Below are positions 8,777 through 17,215 of a stretch of 64,000 nt of DNA, in pieces. The notes under the pieces are model-generated. The model worked only from the letters and a program-made list of their open reading frames with translations, was not told the origin of the DNA and made no database searches. How positions within the stretch are numbered: position 1 is the first letter of the stretch; every line of letters begins with the position of its first letter. The DNA comes from Campylobacter concisus (GTDB lineage: Bacteria; Campylobacterota; Campylobacteria; Campylobacterales; Campylobacteraceae), in contig NZ_CP012541.1 in the NCBI RefSeq assembly GCF_001298465.1, positions 806,001 to 870,000 of the forward strand. Direction: 5' to 3'. The position numbers and the translations under genes were made by a program.

Positions 8777-9523
8777 TTACTCGCAAATTTCAAACATAAG
8801 CTCGGTCTTTAGACCAAACTTTTTCATATCAATAAGCTTTAAATTTTTAAAATTTAAGCTCATTAGTTCATCTTTATTTTTTATAAGTTTATTTGCTATC
8901 TGGCGCAAGACTTCGCCTCTATACGCTTTTGCGTGATGACTCACTATTTTTTTATTTTTTACAAAACAAAAAGTTATGTATTCTTTTTTTATAGTGTAAA
9001 ATTTTTCATAAAACTTAGCTCTAAGGTCTAAGATCTCATCATTTTGTAAAAATTCATCAACCGCTTTACTAAAATTTTTTTCATAAAATTTTGAAATTTC
9101 AAAGCCATCTAGCTTTTCACCTTGCTTTAGTTTGTACTCTGGTATCTCATCTTTTGCTAAGATAGGCCCAAATAAATTTGAAAATATTAAAACATTATTA
9201 TTTATATATTTTTGTGCCTCGTTGTCTAAACCACGATAGTTTAGATGTTTATAAGCCACTCCATCATACCTTAAAGTAGCTTTTATGCTGCCTTTTTGAG
9301 ATAGGGTTTCTCGCAGCTGCTTACTCTCTTCAAGCTCTTTTAGCCCAAAAAGCTTTTTTATATCGTCTAAATTTGCTTTTTTTAAAAACTCATCGTATCT
9401 ATTTAAAATTTCAACTCTTTTATCAAAAAGCTCTGGAAATATCAAATCCTTACCATTAAATTTATTATTTGTATTTAGAGAAATTTTACTTTCGCTTGGA
9501 GAAAAGAGAATTTTTAATGCCAT
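8777..9523 (-). CDS. yaaA: YaaA-family peroxide stress protein
   Basis: This 248-residue protein begins MALKILFSPSESKI, the characteristic YaaA (former DUF328) start. It also has the family blocks ATLRYDGVAYKHLNYRGL, ILSNLFGPI-like and VSHHAKAYRGEVLRQI. E. coli YaaA lowers free intracellular iron during hydrogen peroxide stress and binds DNA; the biochemical role is not fully settled. It is a cytosolic, single gene. Length is normal for the family. No OxyR or PerR-like site was recognised upstream. Confidence 0.85.
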   Translation of the reverse strand: MALKILFSPSESKISLNTNNKFNGKDLIFPELFDKRVEILNRYDEFLKKANLDDIKKLFGLKELEESKQLRETLSQKGSIKATLRYDGVAYKHLNYRGLDNEAQKYINNNVLIFSNLFGPILAKDEIPEYKLKQGEKLDGFEISKFYEKNFSKAVDEFLQNDEILDLRAKFYEKFYTIKKEYITFCFVKNKKIVSHHAKAYRGEVLRQIANKLIKNKDELMSLNFKNLKLIDMKKFGLKTELMFEICE

Positions 9524-9618
9524 TTTTCTTGCCTATTTTATATATAAATTTTTGTTGGATTATACAATAAACTTTTTATGCTAAAAAAAATCAAATTTTT
9601 ACCGATATAAAAACAAGC

Positions 9619-9632
9619 GGAATCATTTTTGC
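9619..9632 (+). promoter_or_regulatory. Sigma-54 promoter of flgL
   Basis: The GG dinucleotide at 9619-9620 and GC at 9631-9632 are separated by exactly 10 bases, within GGAATCATTTTTGC. This matches the RpoN -24/-12 pattern with the usual T-rich spacer. It lies 31 bases before the flgL start. Flagellar hook and rod genes in Campylobacter are known RpoN targets, activated by FlgR, which is also encoded in this window. Confidence 0.8.
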
Positions 9633-9662
9633 TTAGAGTGAATAAAAATTTAGGAAAAAATT

Positions 9663-11978
9663 ATGAGAATAACAAACCAACTACGTTTTAGTCAGACTTT
9701 GAATGACTACCAAAAAAATATGACTGGTGTAAATAAAAGCTACAAGCAGCTCTCAAATGGTTTGAAAATTCAAGATCCATACGATGGTGCTGCGACTTAT
9801 AATGATGCAATGAGGCTTGATTATGAAGCGACTACTCTCACTCAAGTAGTTGATGCCACTGGTAAATCTGTAAATTTCTCAAAAAATACAGATAATGCAT
9901 TGCAAGAGTTTGAAAAACAGCTTGAAAATTTTAAGACAAAAGTAGTCCAAGCAGCTAGCAGCGTGCATAGTAAGACATCGCTAGAGGCTTTAGCAAATGA
10001 TCTTCAAGGTATAAAAAATCACCTTGTGAATATTGCAAACACTTCGGTTAATGGGCAGTTTTTGTTTTCTGGAAGCGCTGTTGATACAAAGCCAATAGAT
10101 GGTGCAGGAAAGTATCAAGGCAACCGTGATTATATGAAAACATCAGCCGGTGCTCAGGTTGAGCTTCCTTACAATATCCCAGGATATGATCTATTTTTAG
10201 GAAAAGACGGTGATTACAGTAAAATTTTGACCACAAATGTTCGTTTAGCTGATCAAACTAGAACCGATATCTCTTATGCGCCAAAATTTCTAAACGATAA
10301 CAGCAAGATAAAAAATATGATAGGGTTAAATTACGCTAGTGATTCAGTGGTTAGAAGTGATGGCTCTTACAATGGCACAATAAATCCGGATTATGATTTT
10401 TTAGATAATTCAAATGTAAATTTTCCGGATACATATTTTTTCATGCAAGGTAAAAAGCCAGACGGCACGACATTTACTAGCAAATTTAAGATGAGTGCAA
10501 ATACAACAATGGCTGGACTTATGGAAAAAATCGGCATGGAATTTGGCAATACAAAAACAACAAAAGTTGTTGATGTAAGCATAAATAACGATGGACAATT
10601 TAATATAAAAGATCTTACTAAAGGTAATCAAACTATTGACTTTCATATGGTTGCGGCCACATCAGTAGCACCAAATCGCGGCGCAATCGCTCAAAACAAC
10701 GCGCTTGATACGGTAAATTCTCTTGAAGATCTTGAAACTATGGCAAATAAGGTTCCAAAAAAGGTTCATATCACCGAGTTTGTAAAGAGCAAATATACCG
10801 ATAAAGATGGAAATGCGACAAATGCATTTGACTATGATAAGGTTAGATTTGAGAGAAAGGATAATGAGCTAATCGCGAATTTACCTCAAGTAGCTAGAAG
10901 AACGGGCGAATATGCAACAGATCAGACAAAGCTAAGCGAAGTCTCTGGTACAAAAGAGAGCTACGATAGAAATTTATATCCAAAAGATGTTGATGCTAGA
11001 AAGAGAGAGCTTTTTAATATCGACAACCAAGAGATAAATTTACAAGTAAAGTCAATCACCGGCACAAAATATGACATAAAGGTAAAAATGGGCACAGCAG
11101 GGGGTACAAATACTCCAGTGCAATTTGAAATAACATCTACACCACCAGGTGGCACACCTTCTGCACCTAGGACTTTAACTGTTTATAACTCAGATGAGTT
11201 TGGAAGTTACAGAACTTATGCTAGTGATTTTACTTATAGGCAGCTTATGGATATCGTTGCTATGGCAGCAAGCGATAATATTCCAAACCCTCCACATGCA
11301 GAAGACGCAAATTTTGATACAGATATAGAAAAGGTAAAAAGAGATCAAAACTACAATGCCTATAAAGAGGCTTTATCAAAAACAAAGGGCACGGTAGAGA
11401 CAACTTTAGATGATCGTGGCAGAATGGTTTTAACCGATAAGACAAAATCAGTAACAAACATAGAAGTAACTATGCATGATGCAAAAAATAGCGATAAATT
11501 TGATGGCGATAGCACTGGTAGAGATACAGCTGGTAATGCTGGCCACCCTCAAGGAAAGGGTTCTGTCTTTAGCTTTAATGAAAATAATGCTTTAACTATT
11601 GATGAGCCAAGTACGAGCGTTTTTCAAGACCTTGATAATATGATCGAAGCTGTTAGAAAGGGATATTATAGAGCTGATGCAAATAGCAATGACCCACGAA
11701 ATACCGGCATGCAAGGCGCATTACAAAGGCTTGATCATTTAATAGATCATGCAAATAAAGAGCTTACAAAGATCGGCTCTCAATCAAGACTTTTAACAGC
11801 TACAAAAGAGCGAGCCGAAGTAATGAAAGTGAATGTACAAACTGTTAAAAATGATGTAATTGATGCAGACTATGCGGAGTCATATCTCAAATTTACGCAG
11901 CTTTCACTATCTTATCAAGCAACCCTACAAGCGAGCGCAAAGATAAATCAACTAAGCTTGCTAAATTATTTAAATTAA
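9663..11978 (+). CDS. flgL: Flagellar hook-associated protein 3 (FlgL)
   Basis: This 771-residue protein has the flagellin-like N-terminal coiled coil (MRITNQLRFSQTLNDYQKN ... YKQLSNGLKIQDPYDGAATY) and the matching C-terminal helix ending in ASAKINQLSLLNYLN. Both build the junction between hook and filament. The roughly 550-residue middle is a surface-exposed insertion, far longer than in E. coli FlgL (317 residues) but usual for Campylobacter. It is exported by the flagellar type III system without a Sec signal. Transcription is probably from the sigma-54 promoter 31 bases upstream and ends at a strong hairpin right after the stop. Confidence 0.93.
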   Translation: MRITNQLRFSQTLNDYQKNMTGVNKSYKQLSNGLKIQDPYDGAATYNDAMRLDYEATTLTQVVDATGKSVNFSKNTDNALQEFEKQLENFKTKVVQAASSVHSKTSLEALANDLQGIKNHLVNIANTSVNGQFLFSGSAVDTKPIDGAGKYQGNRDYMKTSAGAQVELPYNIPGYDLFLGKDGDYSKILTTNVRLADQTRTDISYAPKFLNDNSKIKNMIGLNYASDSVVRSDGSYNGTINPDYDFLDNSNVNFPDTYFFMQGKKPDGTTFTSKFKMSANTTMAGLMEKIGMEFGNTKTTKVVDVSINNDGQFNIKDLTKGNQTIDFHMVAATSVAPNRGAIAQNNALDTVNSLEDLETMANKVPKKVHITEFVKSKYTDKDGNATNAFDYDKVRFERKDNELIANLPQVARRTGEYATDQTKLSEVSGTKESYDRNLYPKDVDARKRELFNIDNQEINLQVKSITGTKYDIKVKMGTAGGTNTPVQFEITSTPPGGTPSAPRTLTVYNSDEFGSYRTYASDFTYRQLMDIVAMAASDNIPNPPHAEDANFDTDIEKVKRDQNYNAYKEALSKTKGTVETTLDDRGRMVLTDKTKSVTNIEVTMHDAKNSDKFDGDSTGRDTAGNAGHPQGKGSVFSFNENNALTIDEPSTSVFQDLDNMIEAVRKGYYRADANSNDPRNTGMQGALQRLDHLIDHANKELTKIGSQSRLLTATKERAEVMKVNVQTVKNDVIDADYAESYLKFTQLSLSYQATLQASAKINQLSLLNYLN

Positions 11979-11983
11979 AATTT

Positions 11984-12017
11984 AAATCAGCAGGCCGCCT
12001 AGCTTGCTGATTTTTTA
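11984..12017 (+). terminator. Intrinsic terminator of flgL
   Basis: A 9-bp stem AAATCAGCA / TGCTGATTT with a 12-base loop is followed by a T run. It begins 6 bases after the flgL stop and separates flgL from the ftsK promoter. Confidence 0.85.
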
Positions 12018-12036
12018 AAATTAAACTCAAGCGTGC

Positions 12037-12061
12037 TATAATAAGCCTTTTTTATAAAGGA
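12037..12061 (+). promoter_or_regulatory. Probable -10 box and Shine-Dalgarno of ftsK
   Basis: A perfect TATAAT lies at 12037-12042, and an AAGGA ribosome-binding site at 12057-12061. Between this site and the first canonical in-frame start (TTG at 12158) there are 96 bases of open frame coding a membrane helix. The site therefore points to an ATT start at 12068, 6 bases downstream. Confidence 0.55.
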
Positions 12062-12067
12062 TCTAAA

Positions 12068-14200
12068 ATTTTACGACATATCTTATTTACAATTTTTGTT
12101 TGCATTTTTATATATTTTGGTATCGCTACAGCTGCTCCAACTGCTGATTTTGTTGGCTTGCTTGGACAAAGCCTTGGTATTTTAAATATCAAATATTTTG
12201 GACTTATCGCGTATGTTTATCCATTTTTATTGATCATTTTGGGCTATTTTGTCTATAAAAATTTTAAGAAATTCGACTTTGATTTTGCTCAGTTTTTGGT
12301 AGGAATTTTTCTCTTTTTTATAGCTTTTTTGATGTTTCAAGCCTTGAGTGCTTCAAGTGTAAATGGCGGTATAATTGGGAATTTTATAGTTAGTGCTTTA
12401 AAAGAGGTGATTGGCTCTATCGGCACTGCGGTTGCTATACTTATGATGTTTATTATCTCACTTGGGCTTGCTTTTAGGGAAAATTTTATCATTGTTTTAA
12501 GAAAGGCTTTTGTGGATAAAGAGGTAAAAGTCCATGAAGAGAGAAATTTAAAAGAGATAAAACAAAAACAACTTCCAAAAATCGAACGCAAAAAACAAAA
12601 GAATAATGATATAAAAGAAGAAGAACTTATCGAAGCTCAGGTGCTAAATGATGATGAACAGAATTTAGATGAAGAGCTAGAGCCTGAGCCAGAAATAGAG
12701 AGTAGGGCCTCAACTATAAACGGAGTTGAAATTTTAAACGAAGTGGCTGAGAATAAGAAGCTGCTTGATCAAATAGAACGAGGAAATGTGGAAAAGCCAA
12801 AGAATTTTGTCTTGCCACCGCTTAAATTTTTAAACGATCCGCCAAAACGCTCGCATAGCGTAAATGAAACGGAAATCGATCAGCAAATTTCTAATTTGCT
12901 TGATAAACTCCGTAAGTTTAAAATAGACGGAGATGTGGTTAGAACTTATACTGGGCCTATCGTCACGACATTTGAGTTTCGTCCAGCTCCACATATCAAG
13001 GTAAGTAAAATTTTAACACTTCAAGATGACCTAGCGATGGCACTAAAAGCTCAAACGATCCGTATCCAAGCGCCAATTCCTGGTAAAGATGTGGTAGGTA
13101 TCGAGGTACCAAATCAAAATTTGGAAACAATCTATCTAAAAGAAATTTTAGAGAGCGAAGTCTTTAAAAATGCAAGTAGCCCGCTAACTATGGCACTTGG
13201 TAAAGATATCGTCGGTGCTCCTTTTGTGACTGACCTTAAAAAGCTCCCACATTTGCTAATAGCTGGAACAACGGGATCTGGCAAGAGTGTCGGTATAAAT
13301 GCGATGCTTTTAAGCTTGCTTTATAGAAATAGCCCACAAACTTTGCGTCTAATGATGATAGATCCAAAAATGCTTGAGTTTAGCATATATAACGATATCC
13401 CGCATCTTCTAACCCCAGTTATCACAGAGGCTAAAAGGGCGATCACTGCACTTGCCAATATGGTCGCTGAGATGGAGCGAAGATATAAGATAATGAGCCA
13501 AACTCGTACTAAAAATATAGAGAGCTACAATGAAAAGATGAAAGAGGAGGGCGGAGAGCAGTTTCCATACATCGTTGTGATCATCGACGAGCTTGCTGAT
13601 CTTATGATGACTAGTGGCAAGGATGTGGAGCTTTATATTGGACGCTTAGCGCAGATGGCAAGGGCTAGTGGCATACACTTGATAGTGGCAACCCAGCGCC
13701 CAAGTGTCGATGTCGTGACTGGTCTTATAAAGGCAAATTTGCCAAGTAGGATAAGCTATAGAGTAGGGCAAAGGATCGATAGTAAGGTCATCCTTGATCA
13801 AATGGGAGCTGAGAGCTTACTTGGACGCGGAGATATGTTATTTACACCTCCAGGAAGCCCTGGTGTGATCAGACTTCATGCGCCATTTGCTAGCGAAAAA
13901 GAGATAGAAACGGTCGTAAATTTCTTAAAAGAGCAACAAGATGTAGTTTATGATGAGAAATTTTTAATAGAAGAAGGTGCAAGCGGAAGTGTGGTTACCG
14001 GTGCTCTAGGAGAAGGTGAACTTGACGAGCTTTACGAAGAGGCTAAAGAGATCATTTTAAGTGAGCAAAAAACGTCGATCAGTTATCTGCAAAGACGTTT
14101 AAAAATAGGTTATAACAAAGCTGCAAACATAATAGAGCAAATGGAAAAAATGGGTGTCTTAAGCCCAGTGAATGCAAAAGGCCAAAGAGAAATTTTATAG
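12068..14200 (+). CDS. ftsK: DNA translocase FtsK
   Basis: FtsK pumps chromosome termini through the division septum and activates XerH-dif recombination. The C-terminal motor has Walker A GTTGSGKS, Walker B VVIIDELADLMM, and a C-terminal winged-helix gamma domain (LQRRLKIGYNKAANIIEQM). The N-terminus has about four TM helices, followed by an acidic/lysine-rich linker. With canonical starts the ORF begins at TTG 12158 and would lose the first TM helix (LRHILFTIFVCIFIYFGIA). The only start consistent with the AAGGA site and the -10 box is ATT at 12068, giving 710 residues. The ATT start is inference; the function is secure. Confidence 0.92.
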   Translation: MLRHILFTIFVCIFIYFGIATAAPTADFVGLLGQSLGILNIKYFGLIAYVYPFLLIILGYFVYKNFKKFDFDFAQFLVGIFLFFIAFLMFQALSASSVNGGIIGNFIVSALKEVIGSIGTAVAILMMFIISLGLAFRENFIIVLRKAFVDKEVKVHEERNLKEIKQKQLPKIERKKQKNNDIKEEELIEAQVLNDDEQNLDEELEPEPEIESRASTINGVEILNEVAENKKLLDQIERGNVEKPKNFVLPPLKFLNDPPKRSHSVNETEIDQQISNLLDKLRKFKIDGDVVRTYTGPIVTTFEFRPAPHIKVSKILTLQDDLAMALKAQTIRIQAPIPGKDVVGIEVPNQNLETIYLKEILESEVFKNASSPLTMALGKDIVGAPFVTDLKKLPHLLIAGTTGSGKSVGINAMLLSLLYRNSPQTLRLMMIDPKMLEFSIYNDIPHLLTPVITEAKRAITALANMVAEMERRYKIMSQTRTKNIESYNEKMKEEGGEQFPYIVVIIDELADLMMTSGKDVELYIGRLAQMARASGIHLIVATQRPSVDVVTGLIKANLPSRISYRVGQRIDSKVILDQMGAESLLGRGDMLFTPPGSPGVIRLHAPFASEKEIETVVNFLKEQQDVVYDEKFLIEEGASGSVVTGALGEGELDELYEEAKEIILSEQKTSISYLQRRLKIGYNKAANIIEQMEKMGVLSPVNAKGQREIL

Positions 14201-14307
14201 CTAAAGTAATAAATTGCTTTAATTTTAGAATTTTAATTTTTATTAAAATTCTAAAAAGCCTTGACAAAGCACATTAAAATCTATATAATTACAACTCTTA
14301 AAAACAT

Positions 14308-14382
14308 TGGGGTATCGCCAAGCGGTAAGGCAACTGGTTTTGGTCCAGTCATTCAGAGGTTCGAATCCTCTTACCCCATCCA
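14308..14382 (+). tRNA. tRNA-Gln (anticodon TTG)
   Basis: Acceptor stem TGGGGTA/TACCCCA, anticodon stem ACTGG/CCAGT around loop TTTTGGT (anticodon TTG), T arm AGAGG-TTCGAAT-CCTCT, and an encoded CCA give a complete 75-nucleotide tRNA. It lies 26 bases before tRNA-fMet and is probably co-transcribed with it; a TATAAT-like box is at about 14283-14288. Confidence 0.97.
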
Positions 14383-14408
14383 CTTTTTAAATCCAAAATA
14401 ATACTTAT

Positions 14409-14493
<85 letters not shown>

Positions 14494-14529
14494 TTATCGA
14501 TATTTGAAATACTTTTTAAAATGCTTAAA

Positions 14530-15402
14530 TTATTCTGAAATTGATTTTAGTAAATTTTCGATAGTTTCTTTAGATTTTTTAACGTTTGCAGTAATATATT
14601 TTTGTGTTGTAGTTATATTTGTATGCCCCAATGTAAATGATACTTGCTCGATGGGAATTTTTAAATAATTAATTGAATATGTGCCGATTAAATGCCTTAT
14701 ATCGTGAAGTCTGATTTTAGGTAAGTTATTCTTTTTAAGAAGTGAAGCCCAGCTTTTACGCAAATCTTTAAATTTATCGTTAGTCATAGGATTAATAAAG
14801 ACATAATCGTTTAGCTTATTTTCTTTCTTAGCTATCAAAAATCTTTTGTAAAGACGATTAAAAAGTTCATCGCTCATCTTATAAATCATATTTCTTTTGG
14901 CCTTATTGATTTTAAAGGGGATAATATAAGTCCTAGTCTTAAAATTTATATCGCTAAATTTTAAGCTTAATACTTCATTTTTTCGTCTGCCGTGAAGTAG
15001 AAAAAAGAATATATCAGAGCTTGCATCGGTATTTTCACTAATAGCCTTAATAAAGCGTTTTTGAATAGCGATCGAGTAATCAAAATATCTTTTATTATCA
15101 AACTTTGGCAGCTCAATAAAATCACAAGGATTTTTATTTATTAACTCCAGCTTTATACCCAGTTTGAAAATAACCTTTAGCTTTGCAACGATATTCTTAA
15201 TAGTCTTTATCTTGTAATCTTGCTTGATAAGATCATTACAAAACTTTTGAATATCGATAAAATTTATATCTTCTATATCCTTTAAGCCAAGTGAGTTTTT
15301 AAAATGCTTGTTATATGTAGCTATATCGCTTCTTAGAGTAGTTGGACTTAAAATAAGCTCATAAAAGCTAATGTAATTATTAAAAAGCTCATTTAGTGTC
15401 AT
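14530..15402 (-). CDS. int: Prophage tyrosine integrase
   Basis: This 290-residue tyrosine recombinase has a SAM-like core-binding N-terminal domain (about 1-110) and a catalytic domain. The catalytic Arg is in HGRRKNEVL (near residue 139), followed by HDIRH, LGHTN and the nucleophilic Tyr in TTQKYITA (near residue 268). It would catalyse recombination between phage attP and the tRNA-fMet attB. It lies 37 bases inside attL, the usual position. It is shorter than P4-type integrases and has no arm-binding AP2-like domain that I can see. It is probably transcribed from inside the element, downstream of rep. Confidence 0.93.
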   Translation of the reverse strand: MTLNELFNNYISFYELILSPTTLRSDIATYNKHFKNSLGLKDIEDINFIDIQKFCNDLIKQDYKIKTIKNIVAKLKVIFKLGIKLELINKNPCDFIELPKFDNKRYFDYSIAIQKRFIKAISENTDASSDIFFFLLHGRRKNEVLSLKFSDINFKTRTYIIPFKINKAKRNMIYKMSDELFNRLYKRFLIAKKENKLNDYVFINPMTNDKFKDLRKSWASLLKKNNLPKIRLHDIRHLIGTYSINYLKIPIEQVSFTLGHTNITTTQKYITANVKKSKETIENLLKSISE

Positions 15403-15635
15403 TAAATATGCTCAAAACTATCATAATCAAATTTTTTAGCAAAGGCTTCAAGAAGATCATCAAAACTAGAAAAATCACATAACCCATATTTAGAAAAAGA
15501 ATAATAAGTTTCAAAAAAGGTAGTATCAAATTCTTCATAATTATATAAATGAAATTCTTCTACAGAAATACCTAAATCTAATTGTGGAAAATAACAACAA
15601 GGATAGTGAGAACAATCAACTAATAATTTTTTCAT
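15402..15635 (-). CDS. Small prophage protein of unknown function between rep and int
   Basis: A 77-residue acidic protein starting MKKLLVDCSHYPCCYF. The ATG at 15635 is chosen over 15656 because AAGGAG lies 6 bases upstream; the longer version would start inside the rep stop. It is rich in Phe, Tyr, Asp and Glu, with four Cys in the first third (CSHYPCC and one later), and has no membrane segment. Its last base overlaps the first base of the integrase start, so the two are translationally coupled. It could be a directionality factor or a replication regulator; neither is supported by a recognisable motif. Confidence 0.65.
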   Translation of the reverse strand: MKKLLVDCSHYPCCYFPQLDLGISVEEFHLYNYEEFDTTFFETYYSFSKYGLCDFSSFDDLLEAFAKKFDYDSFEHI

Positions 15636-15645
15636 AATATACTCC

Positions 15646-16986
15646 TTAAAATTCATTACAAATCAAAAATCTATTTACAAAGCTATCAATATCAGGGGCA
15701 TTAAGATCGTGCTTTTTGTGATAGCGTGTAAAATTATCTAAATTTCTATCAAGCATTAAATTTTCAACATAAGCTAAATGCTGGGCATTTACATCACCAC
15801 CCAAGCTTTGATAATAATTAACTAACTCGTAATCTTTCATTCTACTTATTGGTTTAGGCTTTTCATCGCTTTTAAAAAGCTCATCACAAAGCTTTAAAAT
15901 TTGCCTTTGTTTTAAATTGGTGCCAAAGCTTTTTATTTCATCTTGTGCGTTTTCATCTTTTTGGCTATCAATTTTCAATCTATCGTAAAAATTGATAAGC
16001 CTACCACTTATGTAATGCTCCAATCTGCCATTTAAATAAATAATTTCTTCTTTATTAAAAGGCAAATTTATATATATGTAATCATCTTTCTTATTCCACT
16101 CTAAAATAGCCCTATGATCGTTTTTTAAGTCATTTAAGTGATAAAAGTCTTGCATTGTGCTAATAAAATTAATCTTCCTATATACCCATAACGGCACTTT
16201 GGTTCGAGAACTCAAAAAACGTCTTACTTTATGCTTTACATACCAGGCGGAAAGCTCATCAAAATCTTGCGTTTCTTTTAAGTTGATGAAAGTCTTTTGA
16301 ATATACTTCATAACATAGCCGCTGGGATTATTGATACTGGTTTGAAAGCCGTTTAATTCGCCGTTTTTTTCTTGCTCGCTTGTGATAGCATTTGTTTTTA
16401 GGTTTTGCGGAGCATAAAAAATATCTTTATAAATTCTTTTCATAAAATCGATTGTGTAAGCTGGGACATAAAATAAAGCGTGGATATGTGGCACACCATC
16501 TTTTTTATGTGGCTCAAAACACCTTATATAGCTTCTGTCGATTTTTTTAAATTTATAAGAATATCGCATAATAAATAAATTCCACTGATGATTAAGAATG
16601 GCTACCAGGTCAGAAATAGTCAAAGGTGCTGAATTCTTAGCCTTATACTTAACTTCATCAGGCAAATATTTATAATCGATAGGCATAAATTTAGAATAAT
16701 CGCCATTTAACGCACCCCTAAAGCAGCCGTTAAGGGTAATGGTTAGAAATACCGGAACTTGAAAATAATCAATCGCAAAAGAGTTAAGCACATTAACACG
16801 ATTAGACACTTCGGCATAATATTTATCGCTAAAATTAGCAGACATTGAAATATCAAGCAAATTTCTAACCTGCCCATTAGCATTAACAAAAGAGAAAGAA
16901 CGCATATACTCCCTTTGACTATCAAGCTTTGCTTGACAAAGCTCTACATCAAAAGGCGAAACACCGTATAAATTCTTTACTGGCAT
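15646..16986 (-). CDS. HUH-type rolling-circle replication initiator (phage pII-like)
   Basis: A 446-residue protein that should nick the double-stranded replicative form and start rolling-circle synthesis. Motif 1 is FLTITLN (80-86). The metal-binding HUH motif is PHIHALF with His167 and His169. Motif 3 has two tyrosines spaced as Y224-x3-Y228 (GYVMKYIQK), the two-tyrosine arrangement of phage and transposon initiators. The start ATG follows AAGGA by 6 bases. The gene lies just downstream of the hairpin-rich intergenic region that is the candidate origin. The C-terminal part after residue 240 is not recognised. Confidence 0.85.
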   Translation of the reverse strand: MPVKNLYGVSPFDVELCQAKLDSQREYMRSFSFVNANGQVRNLLDISMSANFSDKYYAEVSNRVNVLNSFAIDYFQVPVFLTITLNGCFRGALNGDYSKFMPIDYKYLPDEVKYKAKNSAPLTISDLVAILNHQWNLFIMRYSYKFKKIDRSYIRCFEPHKKDGVPHIHALFYVPAYTIDFMKRIYKDIFYAPQNLKTNAITSEQEKNGELNGFQTSINNPSGYVMKYIQKTFINLKETQDFDELSAWYVKHKVRRFLSSRTKVPLWVYRKINFISTMQDFYHLNDLKNDHRAILEWNKKDDYIYINLPFNKEEIIYLNGRLEHYISGRLINFYDRLKIDSQKDENAQDEIKSFGTNLKQRQILKLCDELFKSDEKPKPISRMKDYELVNYYQSLGGDVNAQHLAYVENLMLDRNLDNFTRYHKKHDLNAPDIDSFVNRFLICNEF

Positions 16987-17029
16987 AATCGCTTCCTTAA
17001 ACCTAAGAGTTTTTTATTAATTTGACAAG

Positions 17030-17204
17030 GGCTGCTTTGTGGCGGACTTCGTCCGCCCAAAGGCAGCCTTTTTTGGCTACGCCAAAACACATCTAGGCGG
17101 AAAGGGTGTTTTAAACCCAAAAAGCATATTAGTTGCACGGCTCGATTAAGCAGAATGTGCCAATAAGCTTTATTTCTCGCCTTTTGTAGGGGAAATCCCC
17201 TACA
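17030..17204. other. Prophage intergenic region with three strong hairpins (candidate origin/packaging signal)
   Basis: The 229-base gap between rep and the secretin gene contains three stable inverted repeats. One is a compound hairpin at 17030-17068, with inner perfect GGCGGAC-TTC-GTCCGCC at 17041-17057 and outer GGCTGC/GCAGCC. The second is TTTTGGC-TAC-GCCAAAA at 17071-17087. The third is TGTAGGGG-AAAT-CCCCTACA at 17185-17204. In filamentous phages the large intergenic region next to gene II holds the plus and minus origins and the packaging hairpin, and this region fits by position. The last hairpin may also terminate the secretin transcript. No nick site is assigned. Confidence 0.6.
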
Positions 17205-17215
17205 CCCCTAAAACA

